Assembly (NCBI RefSeq): GCF_028464145.1
Contig: NZ_JAQPCG010000015.1
Location: 1 to 47,599 of the forward strand
Direction of reading: 5' to 3'
Source of the DNA: Maribacter sp. PR1
GTDB taxonomy: Bacteria; Bacteroidota; Bacteroidia; Flavobacteriales; Flavobacteriaceae
Length of the DNA stretch: 47,599 nt
Made by a program: the position numbers and the translations under genes
The notes under the pieces: generated by a model
Databases searched by the model: none
What the model was told of the DNA's origin: nothing
The model's input: only the letters and a program-made list of their open reading frames with translations
Shown: piece by piece, positions 34,589-43,315 of the stretch
Position numbering within the stretch: position 1 is the stretch's first letter
Layout: each line of letters starts with the position of its first letter

Positions 34589-35056
34589 ATGATTTTTGTT
34601 GTTCATACTACCTTCTCAATATTGGCATTACTTGCCGGACTCATTTTTCTTCTTCCCAAAGGGTCCAAAAAACATAAAAAAATAGGGTACATATATTCTA
34701 TAAGTATGATACTATGTGTCGTTACCTCTTTCGGGTTGTTCAATTTATGGGGTAGTTTTGGAGTTTATCATGTTCTGTCCATTGTTAGTTTTTTAACCTT
34801 AGTAATTGCACTTTATTTTCCACTTTTTGGCAGAAAGAATAAAAAGTGGATTTTACAACATTCGATATGGATGGGTTATAGCTATGTCGGTTTAGTTATG
34901 GCTGCTGGTTCTCATTTGTTCGGCGTGTTCCCCGATTGGCCAAATTGGTTGCGAATTGGATTATTTTGGGTCTTCCCTTACTTTACGGGTAGCGTTCTTA
35001 TTTTTAAAAACAAAGATAATAGAGCGGAAAAAGCCGCCAAAAATATTGGGAAATAG
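34589..35056 (+). CDS. Four-helix membrane protein, DUF2306-like
   Basis: The 155-residue protein has four hydrophobic helices: FVVHTTFSILALLAGLIFLL, IGYIYSISMILCVVTSFGLF, VLSIVSFLTLVIALYFPLF and one near the C-terminus. Between them are basic loops (PKGSKKHKKIG and GRKNKKWILQHSIW) and His residues at helix ends (VVHTT, LQHSIWMG, GSHLFG) that could hold a haem, as in relatives of DUF2306. The start, IFVVHTTFSILALLAGLIFL with HKKIGY, is typical of DUF2306. No function is established. It lies 82 bp after the M28 peptidase gene and could be co-transcribed with it. Confidence 0.65.
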   Translation: MIFVVHTTFSILALLAGLIFLLPKGSKKHKKIGYIYSISMILCVVTSFGLFNLWGSFGVYHVLSIVSFLTLVIALYFPLFGRKNKKWILQHSIWMGYSYVGLVMAAGSHLFGVFPDWPNWLRIGLFWVFPYFTGSVLIFKNKDNRAEKAAKNIGK

Positions 35057-35262
35057 TAAAAACGAGGGATAATTCTAGCCCCTTAGATAAGTTATAGTCC
35101 TACCCCATATTTAAAGGAAAATCTTTATCTCGTATTCTGTGCCCAACCCTTTAATCACCTCTTACATATAATCTCCTGATTAGGCTAAAAATCTTATCTT
35201 CAAAACTTAAAACCAAACATGAATACCTAGCCAATTCTAATAATACGCAATAAACGGAGCAT

Positions 35263-35979
35263 ATGAACACTAGCTATATTTCTAAGAACTCTTTCATTCA
35301 TATATTCATTACAACCCTAATTATTTTTACCATGGGTGGCGCTTTTGCTCAAGAAAATAATAATAATCCTCAAAAAGATACGCTTATGGAAATCGCTTTC
35401 ATTTTGTTCGATGACTATGAAACCCTTGATGTTTTTGGCCCGGCAGAAATTTTTGGTCGATTGGTAGACCAATATAATCTTCAGTTCTATTCTTTAGAAG
35501 GTGGAGTAATTTCTAACAGACATAAGGTCCCGATTATGACCAAAAAACTAGAATCGATTAGTAGTAGTCCCGAATTAGTACTAATCCCAGGAGGTTTGGG
35601 TACCAGAAAAGAAGTCAATAATATACCCCTTATTACTAAAATTAAAGAGCTTTCTCTAGCAAGTGATTATGTTCTTACCGTTTGTACAGGTAGCGCACTT
35701 TTAGCAAAGTCAGGACTTTTGGATGGAAAAAAGGCGACTTCGAATAAGCGAGCTTTTTCTTGGGTTTCCTCACAAGGTACGCAGGTAAATTGGGACAAAA
35801 GAGCGAGATGGGCCATTGATGGCAAATACTATACTTCCTCGGGAGTGAGTGCAGGAATGGATATGGCACTGGGATTTCTTGCCGATAGACACGGAATTGA
35901 CTTTGCTAGAAAGATTGCCAAGGAAATCGAATATAATTGGACTGAGGATAAAGACAATGACAATTTTGTGGCTGAATAA
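35263..35979 (+). CDS. Exported DJ-1/PfpI-family protein
   Basis: The 238-residue protein has a hydrophobic export signal (HIFITTLIIFTMGGAFAQ) in front of a full DJ-1/PfpI domain: MEIAFILFDDYETLDVFGPA EIF, LVLIPGGLGTRKEVNN, the nucleophile elbow LTVCTGSALLAKSGLL, and KATSNKRAF. This pattern is closest to the isonitrile hydratase and GlxA-like branch, but there is no AraC domain. Cys in VCTGS and the early Glu are present, so it should be active. A periplasmic place is unusual for the superfamily. The ATG at 35386 would give a signal-free protein, but the long, well-formed signal argues for 35263. It stands alone. Confidence 0.85.
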   Translation: MNTSYISKNSFIHIFITTLIIFTMGGAFAQENNNNPQKDTLMEIAFILFDDYETLDVFGPAEIFGRLVDQYNLQFYSLEGGVISNRHKVPIMTKKLESISSSPELVLIPGGLGTRKEVNNIPLITKIKELSLASDYVLTVCTGSALLAKSGLLDGKKATSNKRAFSWVSSQGTQVNWDKRARWAIDGKYYTSSGVSAGMDMALGFLADRHGIDFARKIAKEIEYNWTEDKDNDNFVAE

Positions 35980-36223
35980 ATACTATTTTAGTAAGCCATG
36001 GATTGTTTGTTAGTTCATTAAAAATCTCAAGGAAATTGAGCCTTTTAGACAGAATAATTTTTCTCGATAATCATTAAATATAAGATTCCTTTTAGACTTT
36101 TAGTTTTAATGATAGGAGATTAAAAGTTCAGACAGGTCTTGAACCTAAAATTACTATTCCATAAGAATCATTAAATTGGTATACCGGATTTAACATGCAA
36201 CCTGCCAAACCTAAACACCGAGT

Positions 36224-37327
36224 TTGCCAAACTATAAGACCAAACGAAAGCTAAGCAGAATACTCCCATTTGGTATAATATGGGTGCTGTTGGGATGGTT
36301 ATTTCTATTTATTGAACATGCAGATGGCACGGACAATTCCCAGACTGATGCGATAAACCTAAATTTTCCGGTATTTCTTTTCGCCACCTTTGCCGTATTT
36401 TTAGTGGGTATTTTGGTAGGATATATTGAACTTTCGTTTCTTAACCGACGCTTCCATCAAAGACCCTTTTACCAAAAGATTTTATTTAAACTGATCTTTT
36501 ATTTGATGCTATTTTCCTTGGTGATGCTTATCCTGTATCCCATTGCGGCAAGTATTGAATTGGATACTTCCGTATTTTCTAAAACCGTTTGGACCAAATA
36601 TTTTAGTTTCTTGAAAAGTATGGTGCATTTCAGCACTATGGTGCAGCTATCGGCCTCCTTGTTCCTTTCCCTAATTTATGCAGAAATAAGCGATAATTTA
36701 GGGCACGGGGTTTTACTCAATTTTTTTACGGGAAAATACCATAACCCCATAGAGGAATTCAGAATATTCCTTTTTACGGATATGAAGGACTCAACAAGCA
36801 TCGCAGAAAAATTGGGAACCAAGAAATACTTCCTTTTTTTAAGGGATTATTATAATGCCGTGGAAGATGCCATAATCAAATTCGGTGGGGAAGTCTATCA
36901 ATATATTGGGGATGAAATCGTAATCACTTGGGAGTACCAAATGGGAGTAAAAAATTACAATTGTCTACATACTTTTTTTGAAATGAAAGATGCACTAGCA
37001 ACTAAATCAAGCTTCTTTCTTGAATCCTATGGTTATGCACCTAGTTTTAAGGGTGGTATGCATTTTGGGGAAGTGACCACAGGGGAAATTGGAGCCCTGA
37101 AAAAAGAAATTGTATTTACGGGTGACATCCTCAATACAACGGCAAGGATACAAGCAGCATGCAATCCATATAAAACCGATTTTCTCATATCCATGGAATT
37201 GTTAGACCGTTTAAAACTGGAAGACAAAATGTTTTCCATAACCAAAATTGGTAACGTTGCCCTCAAAGGCAAGAATGAATCATTGATTTTGGCCAAGGTC
37301 GAAAGAAACTTGAAACATCCAAACTAG
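36224..37327 (+). CDS. Class III adenylate cyclase with four membrane helices
   Basis: The 367-residue protein has about four transmembrane helices (13-32, 48-68, 84-108, 130-152) and a cytosolic class III cyclase domain from about residue 178. Metal-binding Asp186 (FLFTDMKDST) and Asp230 (YQYIGDEIVITW), the transition-state residues Asn304 and Arg308 (GDILNTTARIQAAC), Lys276 and Asp301 in the base-binding positions are all present, so it should make cAMP and act as a dimer. TTG at 36224 is used, since no in-frame ATG precedes the first helix. The DUF6090 gene follows after 11 bp, which suggests a functional pair. Cyclases are uncommon in this phylum and the cAMP target is unknown. Confidence 0.85.
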   Translation: MPNYKTKRKLSRILPFGIIWVLLGWLFLFIEHADGTDNSQTDAINLNFPVFLFATFAVFLVGILVGYIELSFLNRRFHQRPFYQKILFKLIFYLMLFSLVMLILYPIAASIELDTSVFSKTVWTKYFSFLKSMVHFSTMVQLSASLFLSLIYAEISDNLGHGVLLNFFTGKYHNPIEEFRIFLFTDMKDSTSIAEKLGTKKYFLFLRDYYNAVEDAIIKFGGEVYQYIGDEIVITWEYQMGVKNYNCLHTFFEMKDALATKSSFFLESYGYAPSFKGGMHFGEVTTGEIGALKKEIVFTGDILNTTARIQAACNPYKTDFLISMELLDRLKLEDKMFSITKIGNVALKGKNESLILAKVERNLKHPN

Positions 37328-37338
37328 CTATTTTACAC

Positions 37339-38103
37339 ATGATAAAGTTTTTTAGAAAAACCAGAAAAAAATTACTCGCCGAAAAAAAAGTCGGTCGATA
37401 CCTGGCCTATGCCCTTGGAGAGATTGTACTTGTGGTTATTGGAATACTTATAGCCTTGGCAATTAACAATAAAAATCAGCAAAATATTAATGCCCAAACC
37501 GAACAAACCTATCTACTTGGTCTAAAAGAGGAATTTTTAACCAGTAAAGCCAAATTAACGGAACTCATAAACATTAACGAACAAAATATTAATGGAGCTG
37601 AAAGAATAATGGAAATAGCGAATCTTAAGGACAACTTACCTTCAGAAGAGAAATTCTCCAAACTCTTATTTAACACATTGGTATCGGATATTGCCTTTAA
37701 TCCAAACAACTCTTTATTAAACGAAATCATTAATTCCGGAAATCTTAAAAACATTTCCAATGCTGAACTTAGAATTAAGCTTACGAATTGGCTGGCAACT
37801 TTGGAGGATATCGCTAGACAGGAAAAAGATTTGGGATTGCAGCGTGAAAATTTATTGGATATGTTCAGAACCAATGAATATAGCCTTAAGACCGTTTTTG
37901 AGGATTCCGGTATTTACAAAGAAATGGGTCTTCCCGAAGTAGCTGGAACACAATCGAACCTAAGTTTATTGTCCTCGACGGAATTTGAAAACAAACTCCT
38001 TATGTTTATCCTTACTAGTCAAGCAACGGGAGATGCCCATTACCAACCATTAATGTTGTACTTGGATTCTATATTGGAAACTATCTCAAAGGAATTAGAT
38101 TAA
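37339..38103 (+). CDS. DUF6090 family membrane protein (copy 2)
   Basis: The 254-residue protein starts MIKFFRKTRKKLLAEKKVGR and then YLAYALGEIVLVVIGILIAL, the same N-terminal block as the protein at 23634-24395, with one transmembrane helix (about 24-42) and a long helical domain. Beyond the helix the two copies differ strongly. It lies 11 bp after the adenylate cyclase gene with no terminator between, so the two are co-transcribed. DUF6090 has no known function; being next to a membrane cyclase suggests a partner or a sensor subunit, which is inference. Confidence 0.82.
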   Translation: MIKFFRKTRKKLLAEKKVGRYLAYALGEIVLVVIGILIALAINNKNQQNINAQTEQTYLLGLKEEFLTSKAKLTELININEQNINGAERIMEIANLKDNLPSEEKFSKLLFNTLVSDIAFNPNNSLLNEIINSGNLKNISNAELRIKLTNWLATLEDIARQEKDLGLQRENLLDMFRTNEYSLKTVFEDSGIYKEMGLPEVAGTQSNLSLLSSTEFENKLLMFILTSQATGDAHYQPLMLYLDSILETISKELD

Positions 38104-38214
38104 AGAATATTGCTGTATTTAATTGATTCCCAAAAAGGTGTATTAAAGTTTTTTAGGCTCTGGATAAACTGACCAAAAGGAAAAATTTATAAATTAGTGA
38201 TAAAGTAATTTAAA

Positions 38215-38499
38215 ATGACGCTTCAAAAAAAACAACCGCTTACCATCCTAGCCCCAATGGCTTTACTTTTAATACCTTTTGTTGGTATGCAGTTTTCCAA
38301 TGAGGTGGCTTGGAGCCTAGGTGATTTTGTAGTAGCTGGCCTTCTTTTATTTACTGTAGGATTAGGAATCAATATAATTCTACGGAAAGTGGCCCCAAAA
38401 TTCCGTGTTGCTTTTATAATAGCCCTACTCGTTTTGTTTCTTTTGGTTTGGGCAGAATTGGCGGTAGGTGTCTTCGGCACTCCGTTCGCAGGAAGTTAA
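38215..38499 (+). CDS. Small membrane protein with three helices, unknown
   Basis: The 94-residue protein has three hydrophobic helices: LTILAPMALLLIPFVGMQF, WSLGDFVVAGLLLFTVGLGI and VAFIIALLVLFLLVWAELAV, joined by short loops with few charges (ILRKVAPKFR). The ending AELAVGVFGTPFAGS is characteristic of a small family seen in several Bacteroidota, for which I know no function. The gene is 111 bp after DUF6090 copy 2 and 32 bp before the DUF1059-like gene, with which it may be co-transcribed. Confidence 0.7.
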   Translation: MTLQKKQPLTILAPMALLLIPFVGMQFSNEVAWSLGDFVVAGLLLFTVGLGINIILRKVAPKFRVAFIIALLVLFLLVWAELAVGVFGTPFAGS

Positions 38500-38531
38500 A
38501 ATCTATTTATTATTTGTAAATACCGATTCCA

Positions 38532-38768
38532 ATGAAAACAATGACCTGTAAACAACTAGGAGGAGCTTGTGAGATGCAATTCCAAGCGGAGAATTTTGAA
38601 GAAATGGCCGAATTGAGCAAAAAACATGGCACGGAAATGTTTTTAAAGGGTGATGAACCACACCTAAAAGCCATGGAAAATATGAAGTCCATGATGCAAT
38701 CTCCTGAAGCTATGCAAAACTGGTTTAATAGTAAACGAGAAGAATTTAATGCCTTGCCGGAAGACTAA
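38532..38768 (+). CDS. DUF1059-like small protein
   Basis: The 78-residue soluble protein starts MKTMTCKQLGGACEMQFQAE and continues FEEMAELSKKHGTEMFLKGD, which fits the DUF1059 pattern of C-x-x-L-G-G-x-C followed by a helical EMA...KKHG segment. The two cysteines and the conserved His could bind metal, but the family has no assigned role. The C-terminal helix (HLKAMENMKSMMQSPEAMQN) is Met-rich. ATG at 38541 would give MTCKQLGG and is an alternative start. It is convergent with hemL, whose stop lies only three bases away. Confidence 0.7.
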   Translation: MKTMTCKQLGGACEMQFQAENFEEMAELSKKHGTEMFLKGDEPHLKAMENMKSMMQSPEAMQNWFNSKREEFNALPED

Positions 38769-38770
38769 AA

Positions 38771-40054
38771 CTAACTTAAGTCCAAATTGTAAACCGCTTC
38801 AACAGTGGCGTCCAAATCGTCGTATGAAAGCGCATCATTAAGGAAATAGCTTTCAAAAGCGGAGGGTGGCAAATATATTCCTTGGTCTAACATCCCATGA
38901 AAGTACTTCTTAAATGTATCATTATTTCCTTTTGCCGATGTAGCGAAATCGACTACAGGTTCATCTGTAAAGTGAACTGAAATCATACTTCCAAATCGAT
39001 TAATTTGATAATCAACCCCCTTTTTATCCAATGCCTCGGAAATACCAATATGCAAATGGGCGGTCTTTTCCTGAAGACTGGTAAACACCTCCGGATTATT
39101 GTTCAATTCTGTCAACATGGCTAACCCCGCACTCATCGCCAAAGGATTACCACTTAAGGTCCCTGCTTGATAAACAGGCCCTTCCGGTGCCAAATAACTC
39201 ATAATTTCATTACTTGCCGCAAACGCACCAACGGGCAATCCACCTCCAATTACCTTACCAAAGCAGAGAACATCGGCCTTTACGCCCAATGCTTCCTGTG
39301 CTCCTCCTCTACCTAATCTGAAACCCGTCATGACCTCGTCGAAAATTAAAAGGATATCGTGCTCATCGCAGAGCGCCCTTAGTCCATGAATAAATCCATC
39401 CGTAGGAATAATACAACCCATGTTTCCTGCAACCGGTTCTATAATCACGGCTGCAATTTCACCTTTATTTGCCTTTATCAATCGGGAAACACTTTCCAAA
39501 TCGTTGTAAGAAGCCAACAAGGTATCTTTAGCTGTGCCCTGGGTAACTCCAGGACTATTGGGACTACCAAAGGTAACGGCACCGCTACCGGCCTGTATCA
39601 AAAAAGAATCGGAATGACCGTGATAACAACCGGAAAACTTAATAATCTTGTCCTTTCCAGTATACCCCCTAGCCAAGCGTACTGCGCTCATACAAGCTTC
39701 CGTACCGCTATTTACAAATCGAATTTTATCAATATTTGGAACCATGGATACGGCCAACTTTGCCAAGTCGGTCTCTATCTCAGTAGGCATTCCAAAAGAA
39801 GTTCCCTTTTTTGCCTTTTCTATGAGGGCAGAAATAACGGGCTCATGGGCATGTCCTAAAATCAATGGTCCCCAGGAAGCAATATAATCTATCAATTTAT
39901 TGCCATCTTCATCATATAAATATGCTCCTTTGGCCTCCTTAACAAAAATTGGCTCACCCCCTACCGCTTTGAAAGCCCTAACAGGTGAGTTAACACCGCC
40001 AGGTATATATTGTTTAGCCTCCGCAAAGAGTGCACTACTTCTTTTATAAATCAT
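38771..40054 (-). CDS. hemL: Glutamate-1-semialdehyde 2,1-aminomutase
   Basis: HemL converts glutamate-1-semialdehyde to 5-aminolevulinate in haem synthesis by the C5 route. The 427-residue protein has the class III aminotransferase fold: [20 protein letters not shown] at the start, [16 protein letters not shown] for the phosphate, [22 protein letters not shown] with the PLP-ring Asp, and [15 protein letters not shown] with the Schiff-base Lys267. Length is normal. It follows the glucosaminidase gene by three bases, so it is the last gene of a tight minus-strand operon in which the other members are unrelated to haem. No haem gene is nearby. Confidence 0.97.
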   Translation of the reverse strand: MIYKRSSALFAEAKQYIPGGVNSPVRAFKAVGGEPIFVKEAKGAYLYDEDGNKLIDYIASWGPLILGHAHEPVISALIEKAKKGTSFGMPTEIETDLAKLAVSMVPNIDKIRFVNSGTEACMSAVRLARGYTGKDKIIKFSGCYHGHSDSFLIQAGSGAVTFGSPNSPGVTQGTAKDTLLASYNDLESVSRLIKANKGEIAAVIIEPVAGNMGCIIPTDGFIHGLRALCDEHDILLIFDEVMTGFRLGRGGAQEALGVKADVLCFGKVIGGGLPVGAFAASNEIMSYLAPEGPVYQAGTLSGNPLAMSAGLAMLTELNNNPEVFTSLQEKTAHLHIGISEALDKKGVDYQINRFGSMISVHFTDEPVVDFATSAKGNNDTFKKYFHGMLDQGIYLPPSAFESYFLNDALSYDDLDATVEAVYNLDLS

Positions 40055-40057
40055 GTG

Positions 40058-40897
40058 TTACTTGTTTATGGAAGTGGACTTCACCAAAAGCTTCTGACCA
40101 ACGGAAAGCCCAGAATCCCTAAGATTGTTCATTCGCATCAATTCATCTACGGATACGTAATATCTTCTGGATAAAGAATATAAGGTATCCCCTCTTTTTA
40201 CAATGTGCACGGCATCAGTCTCGGTAGCAACTATCGTATCCCCATCATAACCTGCATCCAAAACACCTCCATCATACTTGTATAGTTGATGCTTCTCGAT
40301 CAAATAAATCAATTTTTGGGGATATCTCCTATCCGTCGCATAACCGGCTTTACGTAAACCATGTGCCCATCTTTTGTAATCCGTAGTTTTATAATCGAAT
40401 AAAAAGGCGTACCGACTTCTTGTGGTTAAAAAAATACTGTGATCCCGAAAGGAATACATAGGATGGTTGTACTTTCTAAAACATTCGCCCTTTGCATCGT
40501 CGTCATGAAAATCATAATCCCCTTGCCAACCTGTATGACATTTGATTCCGAAATGATTGTTAGTCTTTAACGCTAGTTCTCCTTGTCCATAACCACTTTC
40601 AAGTAAACCTTGGGCCAAGGTAATACTGGCAGGAATACCGTAAGCCTTCATTTCCATTTGGGCGACTTCCGAAAAGGTATTGATATACTCTGAAATGGTC
40701 TCAATTCTAAATTTTACAAACTTGCCAGCATCTTCGGGCATGGAGGTATCTCTCTGGTTCCCTGAAGCTTTTGAGGCTCCCCTTTTACTTTCGGTGAGCA
40801 CATTTTTTGTTCTAAGCTTATCGGAATATGCCTTTTTTGACTTACATCCCACGGCGGCAATACCTAAGAATAAAAGCAGTACTATTTTCTTTTTCAT
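40058..40897 (-). CDS. Glucosaminidase (GH73-like) lipoprotein with LysM domain
   Basis: The 279-residue protein has a lipoprotein signal (MKKKIVLLLFLGIAAVGC, Cys18), a linker, and a peptidoglycan glucosaminidase domain from about residue 68: ASITLAQGLLESGYGQGELA with the catalytic-site Glu, NNHFGIKCHTGW, FRKYNHPMYSFRDHS and YATDRRYPQKLIYLIEKHQL. One LysM domain ends the protein (HIVKRGDTLYSLSRRYYVSV, then MNNLRDSGLSVGQKLLV). It should cut glycan strands during growth or division from the outer membrane. The operon places it 83 bp after the ACC-deaminase-like gene and three bases before hemL. Confidence 0.92.
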   Translation of the reverse strand: MKKKIVLLLFLGIAAVGCKSKKAYSDKLRTKNVLTESKRGASKASGNQRDTSMPEDAGKFVKFRIETISEYINTFSEVAQMEMKAYGIPASITLAQGLLESGYGQGELALKTNNHFGIKCHTGWQGDYDFHDDDAKGECFRKYNHPMYSFRDHSIFLTTRSRYAFLFDYKTTDYKRWAHGLRKAGYATDRRYPQKLIYLIEKHQLYKYDGGVLDAGYDGDTIVATETDAVHIVKRGDTLYSLSRRYYVSVDELMRMNNLRDSGLSVGQKLLVKSTSINK

Positions 40898-40980
40898 CTA
40901 TTCAAAATCATTTCTTTTTAACGGTCGGATGTACTTCGCCTTTGAATATCCTGAGGAATCATCAAATTTTACGGCTTATT

Positions 40981-41886
40981 TCATATATCCAGCAAAGGTA
41001 ATTTTTTCTTTTCCAATACGGTATTCATTCCAGCAATGCCCTGTAAGCCTCCCGTATGAATGGCCAGAATGCGCGTTCCAGGTACAAAATTATCATTCTC
41101 GATCATATCTAACAACCCATACATCATTTTTCCCGTGTAAACGGGGTCCAAGGGGATATTCGTTTGTTCCTTAAATTCATTAATAAACCGGACCAAGTTC
41201 TCATCGATTTTGCCGTAGCCCCCGAAGTGATATTCCGAGTTAATCGTCCAATTATTCTTCTTGGTTAATTTTTTCAGCTTATCCTGAAAGAAATCCCCCT
41301 TTAAAACAGGAAACCCCAATATTCTTTGATTATTGTTCGCAGCATTGATCAAACCTGCCATGGTTCCTCCTGTTCCTACACAAACACTTATAATTTCAAA
41401 ATCAGAATCCGAGTCCACTAAAATTTCCTCACAGCCTTTTATAGCCAAGGAATTCGTACCCCCTTCTGGAACCAAATAAAATGTACCAAATTCTTCCTTT
41501 AAGGATTCCAAAAAATCGGAATTCTCTTTATTGCGATAAGATTCCCTACTTACAAACTTAAATTGCATTCCATTTTCGGAAGCCAATTTTAAGGTTGGGT
41601 TATCAATCCATTTGTTCCCTATCTCATCTCCCCTAATGATTCCTATAGTTTTAAGATTATTATTCTTTCCAGCCGCAGCGGTAGCCAGAATGTGATTGGA
41701 AAAAGCACCCCCAAAAGTTAGTATCGAATCGTGTCCCAGGCGTATTGCTTCCAGCACATTGTACTTTAACTTTCTAAATTTATTTCCTGAAATTAATGGG
41801 TGGATTAAATCTTCACGTTTTAAGGCAAGGACAATATTTTTCTCCTTTAAAATGGGAAGGTCTACATATTGATTTTTAATTTGCAA
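40981..41886 (-). CDS. PLP-dependent ACC deaminase/D-cysteine desulfhydrase-like enzyme
   Basis: The 301-residue protein belongs to fold type II PLP enzymes: IVLALKREDLIHPLISGNKF with the Schiff-base Lys36, LTFGGAFSNHILATAAAGK, VPEGGTNSLAIKGCEE, VCVGTGGTMAGLIN as the phosphate loop, and LAIHTGGLQG near the end. It is therefore D-cysteine desulfhydrase or 1-aminocyclopropane-1-carboxylate deaminase-like. Real ACC deaminases are rare outside plant-associated bacteria, so cleavage of D-cysteine or another D-amino acid is more likely. At 301 residues it is slightly short. It starts five bases after the HExxH mini-protein gene, same strand. Confidence 0.85.
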   Translation of the reverse strand: MQIKNQYVDLPILKEKNIVLALKREDLIHPLISGNKFRKLKYNVLEAIRLGHDSILTFGGAFSNHILATAAAGKNNNLKTIGIIRGDEIGNKWIDNPTLKLASENGMQFKFVSRESYRNKENSDFLESLKEEFGTFYLVPEGGTNSLAIKGCEEILVDSDSDFEIISVCVGTGGTMAGLINAANNNQRILGFPVLKGDFFQDKLKKLTKKNNWTINSEYHFGGYGKIDENLVRFINEFKEQTNIPLDPVYTGKMMYGLLDMIENDNFVPGTRILAIHTGGLQGIAGMNTVLEKKKLPLLDI

Positions 41887-41891
41887 GGCTA

Positions 41892-42233
41892 TTATTTTCT
41901 AAGGAATAGGTATTTTATGAAGCTATAAGGTCTGCGATTCTTCAGATAATCCTTAGAACCTTCATTAGCATAGGCTTCACGTTCAAAACTAAGGTTTTGA
42001 TAGGCCTTATAGGTATCAAAATATATAAGGGACCTAATGAGCCATTCCGAAACGTACACAAAATAAAAAGGAATTATTAATAGTTCTTGCTGCTGCCTTA
42101 AATGAATTTTTTCATGATTTATAAGCTCCCTATCATTTTTAAGTGTATGATTTTTAATAAAAATAAAAGGCCAAAGTGATAAGCCCACATAATTTTTATA
42201 AAAGAAATGCTTGAAAACCAATATCATAGGCAC
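41892..42233 (-). CDS. Small membrane protein with HExxH motif
   Basis: The 113-residue protein starts MPMILVFKHFFYKNYVGLSL and has one clear membrane segment (about 51-68, ELLIIPFYFVYVSEWLIRSL). LINHEKIHLRQQQELL holds HEKIH at about 40-44, the form of a zinc HExxH site, and some 45 residues later SFEREAYANEG offers a Glu that could be the third ligand, as in gluzincins. This HEKIH plus EREAY pattern recurs in small Bacteroidota proteins. A metallopeptidase fold reduced to a minimum is plausible, but activity is unproven. It leads a four-gene operon (with the PLP enzyme, glucosaminidase and hemL) and has a -7 element 18 bp upstream. Confidence 0.65.
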   Translation of the reverse strand: MPMILVFKHFFYKNYVGLSLWPFIFIKNHTLKNDRELINHEKIHLRQQQELLIIPFYFVYVSEWLIRSLIYFDTYKAYQNLSFEREAYANEGSKDYLKNRRPYSFIKYLFLRK

Positions 42234-42250
42234 TTGAATTCTTATCTACT

Positions 42251-42258
42251 CAAAGATA
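42251..42258 (-). promoter_or_regulatory. -7 element (TATCTTTG) of the hemL operon
   Basis: Minus-strand TATCTTTG matches TAnnTTTG and ends 18 nt before the ATG at 42233, leaving a leader of about 12 nt. A -33 TTG at proper spacing was not found. Confidence 0.45.
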
Positions 42259-42452
42259 CTTGTTAAAATTAACGAATAAAAAGTTAATTTCTTTTGTTGC
42301 TAACAGTGTGAAATCGACATATAAAATGCTAAAACCCCGTTAAACATAGGTTACTTGTCGCTAATTGCTGGGGTTATCAACAGAAATAAAGTAATTTTAT
42401 ATTGATTTAAGATTTCGAAAAACGAAAACGATAAGCTTGAATTTGCACATAA

Positions 42453-42611
<159 letters not shown>

Positions 42612-42684
42612 ACTAGGACCTTCGGCATGATTTTTGAGGCATTTATATTGAGAAATAATTCCTTAAACAAATAAATCGATTGTT

Positions 42685-43260
42685 ATGAAAAACTTTAAAT
42701 TACTGGCATTGGTTACTTTGGTATTGACGGTACTTAGTTCGTGTTCTTCGGTCAGGGTACTGTCGGACTATGATCAACAAGCCAACTTTAGCGAATATAA
42801 ATCCTATGCTTTTTACAAAACCGGTATAGATAAAGCACAAATATCAGACTTGGATAAAAAAAGAATTCTTCGTGCTATAGAGGAGGAAATGTCCTCCAGA
42901 GGATTCGTAAAATCTGAAAATCCCGATTTACTGATAAGTATTTTCACCAAAGAACAAGAACGCGTGGACATATATAATAACAACTTCGGCTGGGGCGGTG
43001 CCTGGGGCTGGGGTTATAATCCTTATGCTTGGGGTCCCGGTTGGGGCTGGGGCTGGGGGGGTAGTAGCGTTAGCACACGCACTCAAGGGTCTCTGTACAT
43101 CGATTTAATCGATACAAACAACAAGGAACTCGTTTGGCAAGGTAAAGGTGAAGGGACATTGGCCAACACCAATAACATTGAAAAGAAAGAACAGCGCATT
43201 AGGGAGTTTGTTTCTCAAATTTTGGAGCAGTATCCGCCTAACTCGGTCGCTGCTAGATAA
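42685..43260 (+). CDS. DUF4136 lipoprotein
   Basis: The 191-residue protein has a lipoprotein signal (MKNFKLLALVTLVLTVLSSC, Cys20). The mature part, VRVLSDYDQQANFSEYKSYA, opens as DUF4136 proteins do, and continues with ILRAIEEEMSSRGF and NPDLLISIFTKEQERVDIY. A striking Gly/Trp-rich stretch, FGWGGAWGWGYNPYAWGPGW, lies around residues 100-120, followed by GSLYIDLIDTNNKELVWQGK GEG. The family is of unknown function, in the outer membrane or periplasm. The Gly/Trp segment may be a flexible membrane-contacting loop. A terminator follows at 43283-43314. Confidence 0.85.
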   Translation: MKNFKLLALVTLVLTVLSSCSSVRVLSDYDQQANFSEYKSYAFYKTGIDKAQISDLDKKRILRAIEEEMSSRGFVKSENPDLLISIFTKEQERVDIYNNNFGWGGAWGWGYNPYAWGPGWGWGWGGSSVSTRTQGSLYIDLIDTNNKELVWQGKGEGTLANTNNIEKKEQRIREFVSQILEQYPPNSVAAR

Positions 43261-43282
43261 AAAACTCAATGTAATTAAAAGG

Positions 43283-43314
43283 AAAAGCCTTCTCGAATCA
43301 TCGGGAGGGCTTTT
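43283..43314. terminator. Terminator between the DUF4136 gene and the AsnC-type regulator
   Basis: AAAAGCC pairs with GGCTTTT, continued by TCTCGA with TCGGGA (one wobble), then seven T on the plus strand. It serves the DUF4136 gene and directly abuts the stop codon of the convergent regulator gene. Confidence 0.8.
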
Positions 43315-43315
43315 T

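Noticed and set aside
36126..36144. Short inverted repeat GTTCAGAC / GTCTTGAAC upstream of the cyclase gene
   Set aside because: It has a bulge and only a 2-nt spacer in AT-rich DNA, about 80 bp from the start; too weak to call an operator.
39386..39859. 157-codon plus-strand frame opposite hemL
   Set aside because: It is antisense to the strongly conserved hemL core; the frame is open only by composition.
40680..41174. 164-codon plus-strand frame spanning the glucosaminidase and PLP-enzyme genes
   Set aside because: It crosses two real minus-strand genes and the gap between them and shows no domain.
42372..42382. DnaA-box-like TTATCAACA
   Set aside because: It is a single copy with one mismatch, no cluster, no dnaA or dnaN nearby; not an origin.
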